Counted from the stretch's first letter, positions 1 through 8,111 are shown. The stretch: DNA of 14,698 nucleotides from JBFWWW01 sp050245975 (GCA_050245975.1 JBFWWW010000087.1:1-14698); one strand, 5' to 3'. The notes: generated from the sequence alone by a model not told the origin. Numbers and translations: made by a program.

Positions 1-1
1 G

Positions 2-1162
2 GGCGTTCTGGCAACGACCCCGCTCTCGGCCGTCAGCCCCTACGAGCTCATCACACTCCCGATGTTCCTGCTGATGGCGGAGTTCGTTCTCCTCAGCGGC
101 ATTGCCGACGATCTTTTCAAGGCGACCGCCGCCTGGGTGGGCCGAGTACCCGGTGGGCTCGGCATGGCAACAGCTCTCGCTGGCGCCGGATTCGGCGCCA
201 TCTGCGGCACCAGCACCGCGTCGGCGGCCACCCTGTCGTCGACCAGCCTGCCGGCGATGCTGAAGCAGGGCTACGAGCCGAAGATGGCGGCGGGCGTTGT
301 CGCCATCTCGGGCACGCTCGCCATGCTCATCCCACCAAGCGTCGCGCTCGTCATTTTCGGGCTGCTGGCCGAAGTCAACATCGGCCAGCTTCTGATCGGC
401 GGCGTGATACCTGGCATCCTTGTCACTTTTACGATCATGGCCACGGTCTGGCTGCTGGCGGTCACCGATCCATCACGCGCACCGCCGGCGCCACGCGTCC
501 CGATGGTCGAGAAGCTCCGGCAGCTCAAAGTCGTGGGGCCGATGCTGATCCTGTTCGGCATGGTCACCGGCGTGATCTACACCGGCATCGCCACGCCAAC
601 CGAGGCCTCCGCGCTTGGTGCGTTCGGCGCATTCATTTTGACGATCTGGTCCGGCAAGGCGACGCTGACAGGCATTTATGCCGCGCTGCGCAGGGCGGCC
701 CAGGGAAGCTGCATGATCGCCATGATCCTGCTCGGCGCCAGCATCTTCGGCTATTTCTTCACTCTGACCCACGTCACCCAGGATCTCGTGTCCTGGGTCG
801 GCAGCCTGGACGTTTCGCGCTGGATCATCATCACGATGATCCTTGCCGTATATATCGTCCTCGGCTCTTTCATGGACCAGATCGCGATCCTGGTGCTGAC
901 CGTGCCGATCGTCATCCCCTTGATCAAATCGCTCGGCTTCGATCCGCTGTGGTTCGGCGTGATCAAGATCGTAACGGCCGAAGTCGGCATGATCACGCCG
1001 CCGATCGGCCTCAACTGCTATGTGGTCGCGCGCTATTCCGGCCGTCCCGTAAGCGAGGTTTTCCGCGGCACCTACCCACACTTCCTCGCGCACCTGATCG
1101 CGATCGCGATCATGGTCATCTTTCCGCAGATCATTCTCTGGCTGCCGCACCGGATGGGCTGA
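2..1162 (+). CDS. TRAP transporter large permease (DctM family), 5' partial
   Basis: This is the large membrane subunit of a tripartite ATP-independent periplasmic (TRAP) transporter, which uses an ion gradient to import organic acids or related solutes delivered by a periplasmic binding protein. The reading frame is open from base 2; 386 codons are present, so about 40 N-terminal residues of the usual ~425 are missing. Family hallmarks visible are FGAICGTSTASAA, the AAGVVAISGTLAMLIPPSVA stretch, and near the C-terminus FDPLWFGVI followed by GMITPPIGLNCYVVAR. The protein is strongly hydrophobic throughout with many predicted membrane segments. The small permease DctQ and binding protein DctP would be expected to the left, outside the window. 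The gene converges on the LIV importer operon and is probably an unrelated transport system. Its substrate cannot be told from this sequence. Confidence 0.93.
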   Translation, partial: GVLATTPLSAVSPYELITLPMFLLMAEFVLLSGIADDLFKATAAWVGRVPGGLGMATALAGAGFGAICGTSTASAATLSSTSLPAMLKQGYEPKMAAGVVAISGTLAMLIPPSVALVIFGLLAEVNIGQLLIGGVIPGILVTFTIMATVWLLAVTDPSRAPPAPRVPMVEKLRQLKVVGPMLILFGMVTGVIYTGIATPTEASALGAFGAFILTIWSGKATLTGIYAALRRAAQGSCMIAMILLGASIFGYFFTLTHVTQDLVSWVGSLDVSRWIIITMILAVYIVLGSFMDQIAILVLTVPIVIPLIKSLGFDPLWFGVIKIVTAEVGMITPPIGLNCYVVARYSGRPVSEVFRGTYPHFLAHLIAIAIMVIFPQIILWLPHRMG

Positions 1163-1185
1163 CGGAGAACGCCGCCGCGTCTCCG
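1163..1185 (+). terminator. Weak hairpin after the TRAP permease gene
   Basis: Immediately after the DctM stop codon, CGGAGA (1163-1168) pairs perfectly with TCTCCG (1180-1185) across an 11-base GC-rich loop. No T-run follows, so if it stops transcription it is not a classical intrinsic terminator. The only other DNA between the two convergent genes is about 30 bases. Confidence 0.25.
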
Positions 1186-1214
1186 CAAAACCGGTAGCGC
1201 CGGACTTTCGGACT

Positions 1215-3737
1215 TCACGTGGCCCGCTGCAGTGGCGGGCTGGCCGCACCGAGGTAGGCTTGCTCAAGGGCCGGATCCTGCGCGAGATCTGCAGATGGCC
1301 CAGACTTCGCAACCACACCGCCTTCCAGCACATAGGCGCGGTCGGACAACGCAAGGGCATGGCCGGCGAGCTGGTCGACCACCAGGAGCGTCGTGCCTTT
1401 CTCGCGCAGCGCGGCAAGCGAGGCAAAAAGCTCCTCCGCCGCGAGCGGCGCGAGACCGAGCGACGGTTCGTCGAGCATGAGGATTGATGGTGCCGTGAGG
1501 TAACCGCGTGCGACCGCAAGCATCTGCTGCTCGCCGCCCGACAGCAGGCCCGCCTGCTGATGAAGCCGCTCCCGCAACCTCGGAAAGAGTTGCAGCATGG
1601 CTTCGATCTCGCCGGCATGATCGCCGGAGCGGGCATAGGCTCCCAGCTGCAGGTTGTCGAGCACTGTAAGCTCGGGGAAGACCTGCCGTCCCTCGGGCAC
1701 CAGAACCAATCCGGCCCTCGCCCGATGATGGGCTTCGAGACCCTGTACGGCCTGCCCCTTGAGATAGACGGCGCCGGTTGCCGACGGCGGCTGCAGGCCC
1801 GCGAGCGCGCGCAGCAGCGTCGTCTTACCCGCGCCGTTCGTGCCGAGAACCGCCACCGCCTCGCCCTCGCCCACTGCGATCGCGATGTCGGAAATTACGG
1901 ACGAGGCGCCATAGCCGGCCGAGAGCGCCCTGGCTTCGAGCCGCGTCACCGGAGTTGCATCTGCGCGAGCCGCACGTACGGCCTTTCGCGCCTGCCCTGT
2001 CTCGCCGAGGTATGCCTTCCGCACTGCCGGGCTGGCACGCACGACGTCCGGCGTCCCATCGGCGATAAGGCGTCCGGCGTCGAGCACGATGATGTGGTCC
2101 GACAGCGACATGACGAGGCCCATGTCGTGCTCGATGAGGATCACGGTGATGCCGAGGTCCGCAATGCGACGCAGCAGAGCGACCAGACCCTGCTTGTCCG
2201 ATTGCGACAGACCGGCTGCCGGCTCGTCCAGCAAGAGAACCTGCGGGCGAAGCGCCAGCGCGCGTGCGATTTCAACGAGGCGCTTCTCGCCGTGCGGAAG
2301 CGCGGAGGCAAGACGGCCGGCGGAGCGCTCGGCGCCCACAAAGGCAAGCAGCGAGGCGGCGCCTGCCAGAGCGCTCTGCGGCCCGCTGCCGCGCGCGAGA
2401 GGACTGATGAGCCCGCCGAGACGACCCCGACGGGCGGCGAGCATGACATTTTCAAGCGCGCTGAGACTGCCGAAGAGCTGTGTCGTCTGGAAGGTTCGCG
2501 CCAGGCCCCGCCGCGCCAGAGCGTGAGAGGACAAGCCGGTGATGTCGGCATCACCCAGCACCACCGTGCCCGCGTCAGGACGATAAAATCCGCACAACAG
2601 GTTGAGAGCACTGGTCTTGCCGGCTCCGTTCGGGCCGATGATGCTCGTCACACCGCCGGACGCCGCGATGAACGAGACCTGTTCTACGGCCCGCACCCCG
2701 CCAAAGGCGATGGAGAGCCCTTTCACATCCAGTGCGTTGCTGCGATCCCCCCGGGGCTGCAAGACCGACGCGATATCCGCTCGTGGCGGCGGAGCCGCGG
2801 CGCCCTCTCCCACGCGTCGAAACAGCCCCTCAATGAGGCCGGCGATCCCCGCAGGCGCGAGGCGCAGCACCGCAAACAGCAATGCACCGAAGATCAGCAG
2901 CCGATACTCCGCAAGGCCCGCCAGCATCTCGGGCAGGACCACCACCACCGCCGCGCCGATCACAGGGCCGAACGTGGTACCGGCGCCGCCGACCATGACG
3001 GCGAGCAGGAAGAGGATCGACTGGAGAAACGGAAATGAACTGGGGCTGATGTAGCTGTTGAGAGGCGCGAACAGAGCACCCGCTACGGCGGCCGCGCCGG
3101 CGGAGATCACAAAAGCCGCCGTCCGAACATGGACAAGATCGATGCCGATCGACCGCGCCGCGGTCTCGGAATCGCGGGCGGCGCGCATCGCATAACCCCA
3201 GCCGCTGGCTTTCAGCCGATCGAAAAGGATCAGGGAAATGCCAACCAGACAGACGCCGAGGATCGCAAGTCCGCGCTCGGTGAGCGGCATGCCGAGCAGC
3301 GTCGAGGGCACGGACAGCATCATGCCATTGCCGCCGCCCGTGAGGTCCCGCCATTCCACCGTGCCGTGCTCGATGATGAACCCGAAGGCGATGGTCATCA
3401 TTGCGAGATAGGGACCACGCACCCTGAGCGCCGGCATGGCAAGGATGCCGCCGACAGCGCCAGACAGGAGCACACCGGCTGCCGCGGCAGCCGGAAACGG
3501 CCAACCGGCTTTCTCCATCAGCAGCGTGGTTGTGTAAGCGCCGATGGCCATAAATCCCACATGGCCCAGCGACACTTGCCCTGCCAATCCGAGAAGAACG
3601 TTGAGCCCGATGCAGGCGATGGCCGTCAGGGCCGTGGTCGCGACAAGAAACACAGCATAGCTGTCGGCGATCATCGTGTACGCGATGGCGGCCGCAAACA
3701 GGGCGATGAATACGGCCGCACGCAGAATGCCCATCAT
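1215..3737 (-). CDS. Triple fusion LivM-LivG-LivF: LIV-type ABC importer permease plus both ATPases
   Basis: This 840-residue protein combines three subunits that are usually separate. Residues 1-310 are a LivM permease (GLAGQVSLGHVGFMAIGAY at 50-68; MVGGAGTTFGPVIGA at 248-262). Residues 336-578 are a LivG ATPase (Walker A GPNGAGKT 368-375, Walker B LLLDEP 501-506, H-loop His537). Residues 599-830 are a LivF ATPase (Walker A GTNGAGKT 632-639, signature LSGGEQQ 732-738, Walker B LMLDEP 753-758). Alanine/arginine-rich linkers join them. The LivG signature is degenerate (ALPHGEKRLVEIARA instead of an LSYGEQ-like form), and the LivF switch region reads VVDQL where LivF usually has VEQN. The start overlaps the livH stop as ATGA. 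A second ATG at 3734 lies better spaced from the GAAGG ribosome site and may be the true start. It should form the membrane and energising part of the importer with LivH and LivK. Confidence 0.93.
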   Translation of the reverse strand: MMGILRAAVFIALFAAAIAYTMIADSYAVFLVATTALTAIACIGLNVLLGLAGQVSLGHVGFMAIGAYTTTLLMEKAGWPFPAAAAAGVLLSGAVGGILAMPALRVRGPYLAMMTIAFGFIIEHGTVEWRDLTGGGNGMMLSVPSTLLGMPLTERGLAILGVCLVGISLILFDRLKASGWGYAMRAARDSETAARSIGIDLVHVRTAAFVISAGAAAVAGALFAPLNSYISPSSFPFLQSILFLLAVMVGGAGTTFGPVIGAAVVVVLPEMLAGLAEYRLLIFGALLFAVLRLAPAGIAGLIEGLFRRVGEGAAAPPPRADIASVLQPRGDRSNALDVKGLSIAFGGVRAVEQVSFIAASGGVTSIIGPNGAGKTSALNLLCGFYRPDAGTVVLGDADITGLSSHALARRGLARTFQTTQLFGSLSALENVMLAARRGRLGGLISPLARGSGPQSALAGAASLLAFVGAERSAGRLASALPHGEKRLVEIARALALRPQVLLLDEPAAGLSQSDKQGLVALLRRIADLGITVILIEHDMGLVMSLSDHIIVLDAGRLIADGTPDVVRASPAVRKAYLGETGQARKAVRAARADATPVTRLEARALSAGYGASSVISDIAIAVGEGEAVAVLGTNGAGKTTLLRALAGLQPPSATGAVYLKGQAVQGLEAHHRARAGLVLVPEGRQVFPELTVLDNLQLGAYARSGDHAGEIEAMLQLFPRLRERLHQQAGLLSGGEQQMLAVARGYLTAPSILMLDEPSLGLAPLAAEELFASLAALREKGTTLLVVDQLAGHALALSDRAYVLEGGVVAKSGPSADLAQDPALEQAYLGAASPPLQRAT

Positions 3738-4609
3738 ACCTTCTTAACCCCCGCTCGGCCGAGCAATCCGTTCGGTCGTACGAAAAGGATAAGAATGACC
3801 GCGGCGAAGGTGAGGATCTGGGTATAGACCGAACCGAAGAAAGTGGTGATGAAGGCTTCGATGACACCGAGGCACAAGCCGGCAACCACGACACCCCAGG
3901 GGCTGCCCAACCCTCCGACGATCGCTGCGGCAAAAGCCTTGATGCCGAAAAGCGTCCCCATCTCGGACGACACATTGAACAGCGGCGCAATCAACAGGCC
4001 GGCGATCCCCGCGAGGACTGCGGATACCGCGTAGCTTGCCGCAATCATCTTGCGCACATCGATGCCCATGAGGCGCGCGGCGTCGGGGTTCTGCACCACG
4101 GCCAGCATGGCCGCGCCGAACTTGGTCCGGCGCAGAAGAATGTGCAGCGCCCCGGCCAGCACAAAGGCGACCACGGGTATGACAAGCTGCAAGGGGTAGA
4201 CGCCGGTGCCTTCCGCGATCTGGATCGGCTTCATGGCGAGCACGGACGGAAAGCTTCTCGGCTCCTTGCCGAATGTGAAGAGCACCAGATTGTCCAGGAC
4301 GATGCCTATGGCAACCGTGGCCATCAGCCAGTTGTCGGAGCCCTTCTCGACGAAAGGCCGCACGACGAAACGCTCGACGATGAGGCCGTAGACCGCGCAC
4401 AGCGCCAGCACGGCCGGAATGCCGAGTGGCGTGGGCCAGCGCCACAGCACGATGAGAAAGAAGCCGAGAACGGCTCCCAACGTCATCGAGCTGCCCTGCG
4501 AGAAATTCACCGTGCCGGAGACGGCGTAGGTTACGTGAAATCCGAGCGCCAGAAGCCCGTACATGCTGCCGAGCGCCAGGCCCGTCACGAGAGCGGAAAG
4601 CAGGGTCAT
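3734..4609 (-). CDS. livH: LIV-type ABC transporter permease LivH
   Basis: A 291-residue hydrophobic permease of the branched-chain amino acid (HAAT) ABC family, the usual length for LivH. Visible family features are the N-terminal GSMYGLLALGFHVTYAVSGTVNF region, VNFSQGSSM (34-42), NPDAARLMGID (174-184) in the cytoplasmic loop that contacts the ATPases, and KAFAAAIVGGLGS (224-236). It pairs with the LivM domain of the downstream fusion to form the membrane channel. A modest GGGA ribosome site precedes the ATG. It lies 41 bases after livK and overlaps the fusion gene by four bases, so the three are one operon. LIV-family transporters carry many solutes other than leucine, including amides and urea, so the family name does not fix the substrate. 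Confidence 0.95.
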   Translation of the reverse strand: MTLLSALVTGLALGSMYGLLALGFHVTYAVSGTVNFSQGSSMTLGAVLGFFLIVLWRWPTPLGIPAVLALCAVYGLIVERFVVRPFVEKGSDNWLMATVAIGIVLDNLVLFTFGKEPRSFPSVLAMKPIQIAEGTGVYPLQLVIPVVAFVLAGALHILLRRTKFGAAMLAVVQNPDAARLMGIDVRKMIAASYAVSAVLAGIAGLLIAPLFNVSSEMGTLFGIKAFAAAIVGGLGSPWGVVVAGLCLGVIEAFITTFFGSVYTQILTFAAVILILFVRPNGLLGRAGVKKV

Positions 4610-4650
4610 GCGCGATCCCTATCCGTGTCAGGCCTGGCGATGGCAGCTGT

Positions 4651-5856
4651 CTAGTTGGTGACCGGAATGATGTGGTTGTCCTCGAACCGGGTCCAAATGT
4701 AGTCGTCCGCTCCAAGGGCATCGGGCTTATCCGGCGCGAACGGCTTCTGGTACGTCTTGATCAGGCCCTGGTAGCTATCGATTTTAAAGAAGCCCTCGCG
4801 GACGGCCGCGCCGTCCGTGCTGCCGGCCTTGTCGATCGCCATGGCGGCAAGATGCAGACCGTCGTAGGCATTGGCATAGCCGACCGCAGGCGTGATGTCC
4901 TGCGGACCCTTGATGTCGGAGTATTTCGCTTTCAGGGCGGCCATGACCCGCTCGCCGACAGGCGAGAGCTTGCCGAAGAAGCTATATGTCTGGACGAAGA
5001 TCACGTTCTTGGCGCTTGGTCCTGCGAGCTCCGTGAAGCGGCCACCCGCCGGCCCCCAATGCGACACGATCGGCGGCATCCAGCCCATGCGGTCAAGCGA
5101 CTTCACCACCTGCGCCGAGGGGCCGACATTGCCGACGAGGAACAGAGCATCCGCACCCGCGTCCTTCAGGCGGGTCAGCTGAGGCACGACGTCAACGTCG
5201 TTGCCCTCGAACTTCTCGACGCCAGCGGGCTCGATCTTGGCCTCGCTCAAAGCGGCGCGAAGCCCCTTCTCATTCGACTCGCCCCAGGGATTGTTGACCA
5301 GGATCAGGCCGGGCTTTTTGGCGCCAAACTTCTTCACTGCATATTGAACCATGCCCTTGTCGACCAGCACGTCCATGGCGGAAACGCGGAACGCGAAGTT
5401 CGGGTTGGCACCGTTGTGCGTAATGGCTGTACCCGCCGCCCACGGATCGATGAAGGGGACCTTCGAGCTGTTCATGAAGGGCACGATGGCGAGAGCGACC
5501 GGCGTGTCCAGGCCGCCGAACAGCACCGCCACTTTCTCGCGCTGGACCAGCTCGCGCGCCGCAATCAGGCCTTTTGCAGGATTTGCCTCATCGTCGCGGC
5601 TCACGAGCTCGAGCTTGCGCCCGCCGAGAATACCGCCCTTGGCGTTGATCTCGTCAATTGCGATCGTCAATCCGCGTGTCAGCGCCTCGCCTGCTCTTGC
5701 GGACTGCCCGGACAGGGCCGTGACCAGCCCGATCTTGACCGGGTCTGCAGCCTCTACCGACGGCGAGAAAACTGACGCGGCGATCAGCGCGATGCCGACG
5801 CTCAACCCCGCGCGACGCGTCACGTCGGCGGTTGCAAAGAGACTGCGGTATGGCAT
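4651..5856 (-). CDS. livK: LIV-type periplasmic substrate-binding protein (LivK/UrtA-like)
   Basis: This 401-residue periplasmic binding protein (Peripla_BP_6 type) captures the solute for the LivH/LivMGF channel. A signal peptide is clear: RR at 14-15, a hydrophobic stretch at about 16-30, and a cleavage region SVEAADP near residue 36. The mature start PVKIGLVTALSGQSARAGEA is the typical opening of the fold, followed by AIDEINAKGGILGGRKLELV and the conserved DDEANPAKG. The start at 5856 is chosen because it gives an intact signal peptide and has a good GGAG site eight bases upstream. The frame stays open to 6177, but that extension would cross the operator and the divergent promoter. First gene of the importer operon, divergent from the SnoaL-like gene. 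Given the neighbouring genes, a ureide, amide or N-carbamoyl compound is a more likely ligand than leucine (inference). Confidence 0.93.
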   Translation of the reverse strand: MPYRSLFATADVTRRAGLSVGIALIAASVFSPSVEAADPVKIGLVTALSGQSARAGEALTRGLTIAIDEINAKGGILGGRKLELVSRDDEANPAKGLIAARELVQREKVAVLFGGLDTPVALAIVPFMNSSKVPFIDPWAAGTAITHNGANPNFAFRVSAMDVLVDKGMVQYAVKKFGAKKPGLILVNNPWGESNEKGLRAALSEAKIEPAGVEKFEGNDVDVVPQLTRLKDAGADALFLVGNVGPSAQVVKSLDRMGWMPPIVSHWGPAGGRFTELAGPSAKNVIFVQTYSFFGKLSPVGERVMAALKAKYSDIKGPQDITPAVGYANAYDGLHLAAMAIDKAGSTDGAAVREGFFKIDSYQGLIKTYQKPFAPDKPDALGADDYIWTRFEDNHIIPVTN

Positions 5857-5864
5857 GTTAGTTT

Positions 5865-5870
5865 CTCCCC
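5865..5870 (-). promoter_or_regulatory. Ribosome binding site that fixes the livK start
   Basis: On the minus strand the sequence reads GGGGAG, ending eight bases before the ATG at 5856. It supports the 401-residue product with a signal peptide over any start further upstream. Confidence 0.7.
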
Positions 5871-5934
5871 GTTTCGCCTCCTTCGCGATGTTGCGAAGCT
5901 CGGAGGCACTACCAACGTTCAGAGCACGGTGGAT

Positions 5935-5963
5935 TTGACCGGAAGTAAGCATTTTCTTACAAA
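5935..5963 (+). promoter_or_regulatory. Candidate sigma-70 promoter of the SnoaL/hydrolase/tetR operon
   Basis: TTGACC (5935-5940) and TACAAA (5958-5963) are separated by 17 bases, a plausible -35/-10 pair reading toward the gene at 6008. The whole GTAAG-N6-CTTAC repeat lies between and partly over these boxes, so a bound repressor would block RNA polymerase. A promoter for livK must lie in the same 151-base gap, but no strong pair is obvious on the minus strand. Confidence 0.4.
5945..5960. promoter_or_regulatory. Putative TetR operator, copy 1
   Basis: GTAAGCATTTTCTTAC is an inverted repeat with perfect 5-bp arms and a 6-bp AT-rich spacer. It differs from the copy at 8166-8181 at only one of 16 positions, and the similarity extends one to four bases to each side. 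It sits in the divergent control region 88 bases from the livK start and 47 bases from the start of the SnoaL-like gene, where one bound regulator could control both operons. The TetR protein encoded at 7395-8111 is the natural candidate; this assignment is inferred from position. Confidence 0.7.
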
Positions 5964-5992
5964 GGCCCCTGATGGTGTCAAGTCGCCAACGT

Positions 5993-5999
5993 GAGGGAG
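5993..5999 (+). promoter_or_regulatory. Ribosome binding site that fixes the SnoaL-like gene start
   Basis: GAGGGAG lies eight bases before the ATG at 6008, favouring it over the in-frame ATG at 5972, which has no comparable site and lies close to the putative promoter. Confidence 0.65.
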
Positions 6000-6007
6000 C
6001 AATTACG

Positions 6008-6466
6008 ATGCCAAACTGGGAAGCGGAAGCAGCACGGATCGTCGAGGAGTTTCTTGACGCTTCGATGATCCCCGATCCGGATCGGGCGCGCACATATATG
6101 GCGCGCGATGTGCGCATTACTTTCACGGGCGGACGGCGTTTCTCCGATCCGAGCGGCAGCACCGGCTTCAACGCCAAGCGCTACGCGTGGGTGAAAAAGC
6201 GTTTTGAACGCACCGATGTTGTCGCCGGCGCGACCGCAAAAGAGGCAATTGTCTACAATACAGGCACGCTCTATGGCGCCTGGCCTGACGGCACGCCGTT
6301 CGAAGGCAACCGCTACGTCGACCGCTTCGTGGTGAGCGACGGCAAGATTGTCCGGATGGATGTCTGGAATGATAGCGCGGAGATTGTTCTCGCTCGCGCC
6401 GGGCTGGCAGAGGATGGCGGCGATACGGTCCCTGCCGCCCGGAAACCCGGAGCAAGCGCAGCATGA
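6008..6466 (+). CDS. SnoaL/NTF2-like family protein, function unknown
   Basis: A 152-residue protein with the compact alpha+beta cone pattern of the SnoaL/NTF2 superfamily: helical start (EAEAARIVEEFLDASM), RTYMARDVRITFTGGRRF around 28-45, and NRYVDRFVVSDGKIVRMDVW at 101-120, the characteristic final sheet strands. The superfamily includes isomerases, cyclases, dehydratases and non-enzymatic ligand-binding proteins, so no reaction can be assigned. Its four-base ATGA overlap with the PuuE-like hydrolase gene indicates tight co-translation and suggests a shared job, for example binding or converting the same small molecule. The last ~20 residues are low-complexity and probably disordered. It is the first gene of the operon facing livK and lies just downstream of operator copy 1. 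Confidence 0.85.
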   Translation: MPNWEAEAARIVEEFLDASMIPDPDRARTYMARDVRITFTGGRRFSDPSGSTGFNAKRYAWVKKRFERTDVVAGATAKEAIVYNTGTLYGAWPDGTPFEGNRYVDRFVVSDGKIVRMDVWNDSAEIVLARAGLAEDGGDTVPAARKPGASAA

Positions 6467-7380
6467 CGGGGAAGGCCGAAGGCCCCGGAGGACCGCTGCG
6501 CACGCACGGACGCTATTCCTACAGCGCCATCAAGCATCGACCAGCCTACGCTTGGCCGAACGGGACACGGCTTGCCGTTTATATCGGGCTGAACATGGAG
6601 CACTTCGCATTCGGCGAGGGGCTCGGCGCTGAACTGGCACCCGGCGGCCACCATCCCGACGTGCTCAACTTTTCCTGGCGCGACTACGGCAATCGTGTCG
6701 GGGTTTGGCGGCTGATCGATCTCTTCAACTCTCTGCAGCTTCCGGCCTCCGTCCTCGTCAACTCGAGCATTTACAGCTATTGCCCCGAGGTGATGGATGC
6801 GTTCAGGGCCCGTGGCGACGAGGTCCTGGGCCACGGGCGGACCAACTCGGAGCGGCAGGGAGGGTTCGACGAAACGGCCGAGCGCACGCTTATTGCGGAA
6901 ACGACAGAGGTGATCGCGGCGGCAGAAGGCCGGCGGCCCAAGGGCTGGCTGGGCCCGTGGATCTCGGAAAGCCATGTCACGCCCGACCTGCTCGCTGAGG
7001 CCGGCTACAGCTACGTGCTCGACTGGTGCATGGACGATCAGCCGGTCTGGCTCGCCGCGCGCAATGGAAAGCGCGTTCTCGCCGTGCCTTATCCGCAGGA
7101 GCTCAATGACATACCCGCCATCGTCGCGCGCAAGGATTCGGCCGAACAGTTCGAGCAGATGATCGTTGACCAGTTCGACGAGATGCTGGAGCAGTCGGCC
7201 GCCGCGCCGCTGGTCATGGGAATGGCACTGCACCCGTATATCGTCGGCCAGCCCTACCGATTGCGCCGATTGCGCAACGCGCTCAGTCACATCGCGGCAC
7301 ATCGGGACAAGATTTGGCTGACCACATCGGGCGGCGTGTCGGATCACTGCCATGGGTTGCCGCCCGGGATAGTACCTTAG
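6463..7380 (+). CDS. PuuE-like polysaccharide-deacetylase-fold hydrolase (candidate cyclic amide/ureide hydrolase)
   Basis: This 305-residue protein belongs to the carbohydrate esterase 4/NodB-fold group that contains the metal-independent allantoinase PuuE. Recognisable elements are LAVYIGLNMEHF (37-48), where true deacetylases carry a TFDDG-like motif, HGRTN (124-128), GWLGPWISES with VTPDLLAEAGYSYVLDW, then VPYPQELNDIPAI (208-220), and the C-terminal HPYIVGQPYRLRRL with a final GGVSDHCHGLPPGIVP. The pattern fits soluble cytoplasmic cyclic-amide hydrolases rather than secreted polysaccharide deacetylases; there is no signal peptide. The start at 6463 overlaps the SnoaL-like stop. Together with a downstream carbamoyltransferase and carbamate kinase, a role in opening a cyclic ureide or cleaving an amide to expose an N-carbamoyl group is likely (inference). 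The exact substrate is not known. Confidence 0.88.
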   Translation: MTGKAEGPGGPLRTHGRYSYSAIKHRPAYAWPNGTRLAVYIGLNMEHFAFGEGLGAELAPGGHHPDVLNFSWRDYGNRVGVWRLIDLFNSLQLPASVLVNSSIYSYCPEVMDAFRARGDEVLGHGRTNSERQGGFDETAERTLIAETTEVIAAAEGRRPKGWLGPWISESHVTPDLLAEAGYSYVLDWCMDDQPVWLAARNGKRVLAVPYPQELNDIPAIVARKDSAEQFEQMIVDQFDEMLEQSAAAPLVMGMALHPYIVGQPYRLRRLRNALSHIAAHRDKIWLTTSGGVSDHCHGLPPGIVP

Positions 7381-7394
7381 AGCTCGAGCACCAG

Positions 7395-8111
7395 ATGGCG
7401 ACCATGAGCCAAGTCAGAACCAGAGCGCGACCCAACGCGCCTGTTCGGCGGCGCAATCCCGCACGCTCGAAGGAATCGATCCTTAGCGCGGCCACGGTCG
7501 AATTCTGCCGCCATGGCTACAAGGGCGGCCGCGTGGAAGTGATCGCGCGGCGCGCGAAGGCCAATATGCGCCTGCTCTACCACTACTTCGGCGACAAGGC
7601 CGGCTTGTATCTCGCGGTGCTCGAGCGCGTCTACGGCGAGATCAGAGCGGAAGAACAGCGGCTCAAGCTCGGCGATCTCGGACCCGCGGAGGGGATGCGC
7701 CGCCTAGTCCGCTTTACGTTCGAGTTCTTCGGCAGTCACCCCGACTACATCTCGCTCATCAACAACGAGAACCTGCTGCGCGCGCAGCATCTCAAGAAGT
7801 CCCGTTATATCAAATCGTTGACACTGCCTTTGGTATCGTCGATCGCGGACTTGCTGCGGCGCGGCAGCGCGGAGCGTGTTTTTCGCGATGATGCCGATCC
7901 CGTTCAGCTCTACGTGTCCATCACGGCACTCAGCTACTTTCACGTTTCGAACTGCCACACCCTATCGGCCATGTTCGACATCGATCTTGCCGCACCGGCC
8001 TGGATCGCAAATCGTCGACGCCATGCCGAAGATGTAATCCTCACGTGGCTGACGGCGTGGCCCTCCAACAGCGGGACCTGCGCCAACGGCTCACGAAGCC
8101 AGAAGACCTAG
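7395..8111 (+). CDS. TetR family transcriptional regulator
   Basis: A 238-residue one-component regulator. A basic N-terminal tail (RTRARPNAPVRRRNPARSK) leads into a TetR DNA-binding domain: SKESILSAATVEFCRHGYKG, VEVIARRAKANMRLLYHYFGDKAGLY (about 47-72), with the typical YHYF-D-K-LY ending of the recognition helix. The remaining two thirds form the helical ligand-binding and dimerisation domain (RFTFEFFGSHPDYISLINNENL); the overall look resembles RutR-like regulators. The start at 7395 is chosen because it lies just after the hydrolase stop at 7380; an ATG at 7404 is equally possible, and neither has a strong ribosome site. It is third in its operon and so would regulate itself through operator copy 1. 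The inducer is probably the imported compound or an intermediate. Confidence 0.9.
   Translation: MATMSQVRTRARPNAPVRRRNPARSKESILSAATVEFCRHGYKGGRVEVIARRAKANMRLLYHYFGDKAGLYLAVLERVYGEIRAEEQRLKLGDLGPAEGMRRLVRFTFEFFGSHPDYISLINNENLLRAQHLKKSRYIKSLTLPLVSSIADLLRRGSAERVFRDDADPVQLYVSITALSYFHVSNCHTLSAMFDIDLAAPAWIANRRRHAEDVILTWLTAWPSNSGTCANGSRSQKT

Noticed and set aside
473..1636. Minus-strand frame of 387 codons spanning the DctM end and the LivMGF end
   Set aside because: It crosses two real genes in other frames and has no recognisable domain.
1560..3038. Long plus-strand open frame (492 codons) opposite the LivMGF gene
   Set aside because: It is the mirror of a clearly conserved transporter gene, rich in Arg, His and Gln with no recognisable fold; long antisense frames are expected in GC-rich DNA.
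5857..6177. N-terminal extension of the livK frame
   Set aside because: It would bury the signal peptide 107 residues inside the protein and overlap the operator, promoter and the SnoaL-like gene; the ATG at 5856 has a good ribosome site.
7314..7394. Upstream start for the TetR gene inside the hydrolase gene
   Set aside because: The added residues are the hydrolase C-terminus read out of frame and precede the normal basic tail; 7395 or 7404 fits the family better.
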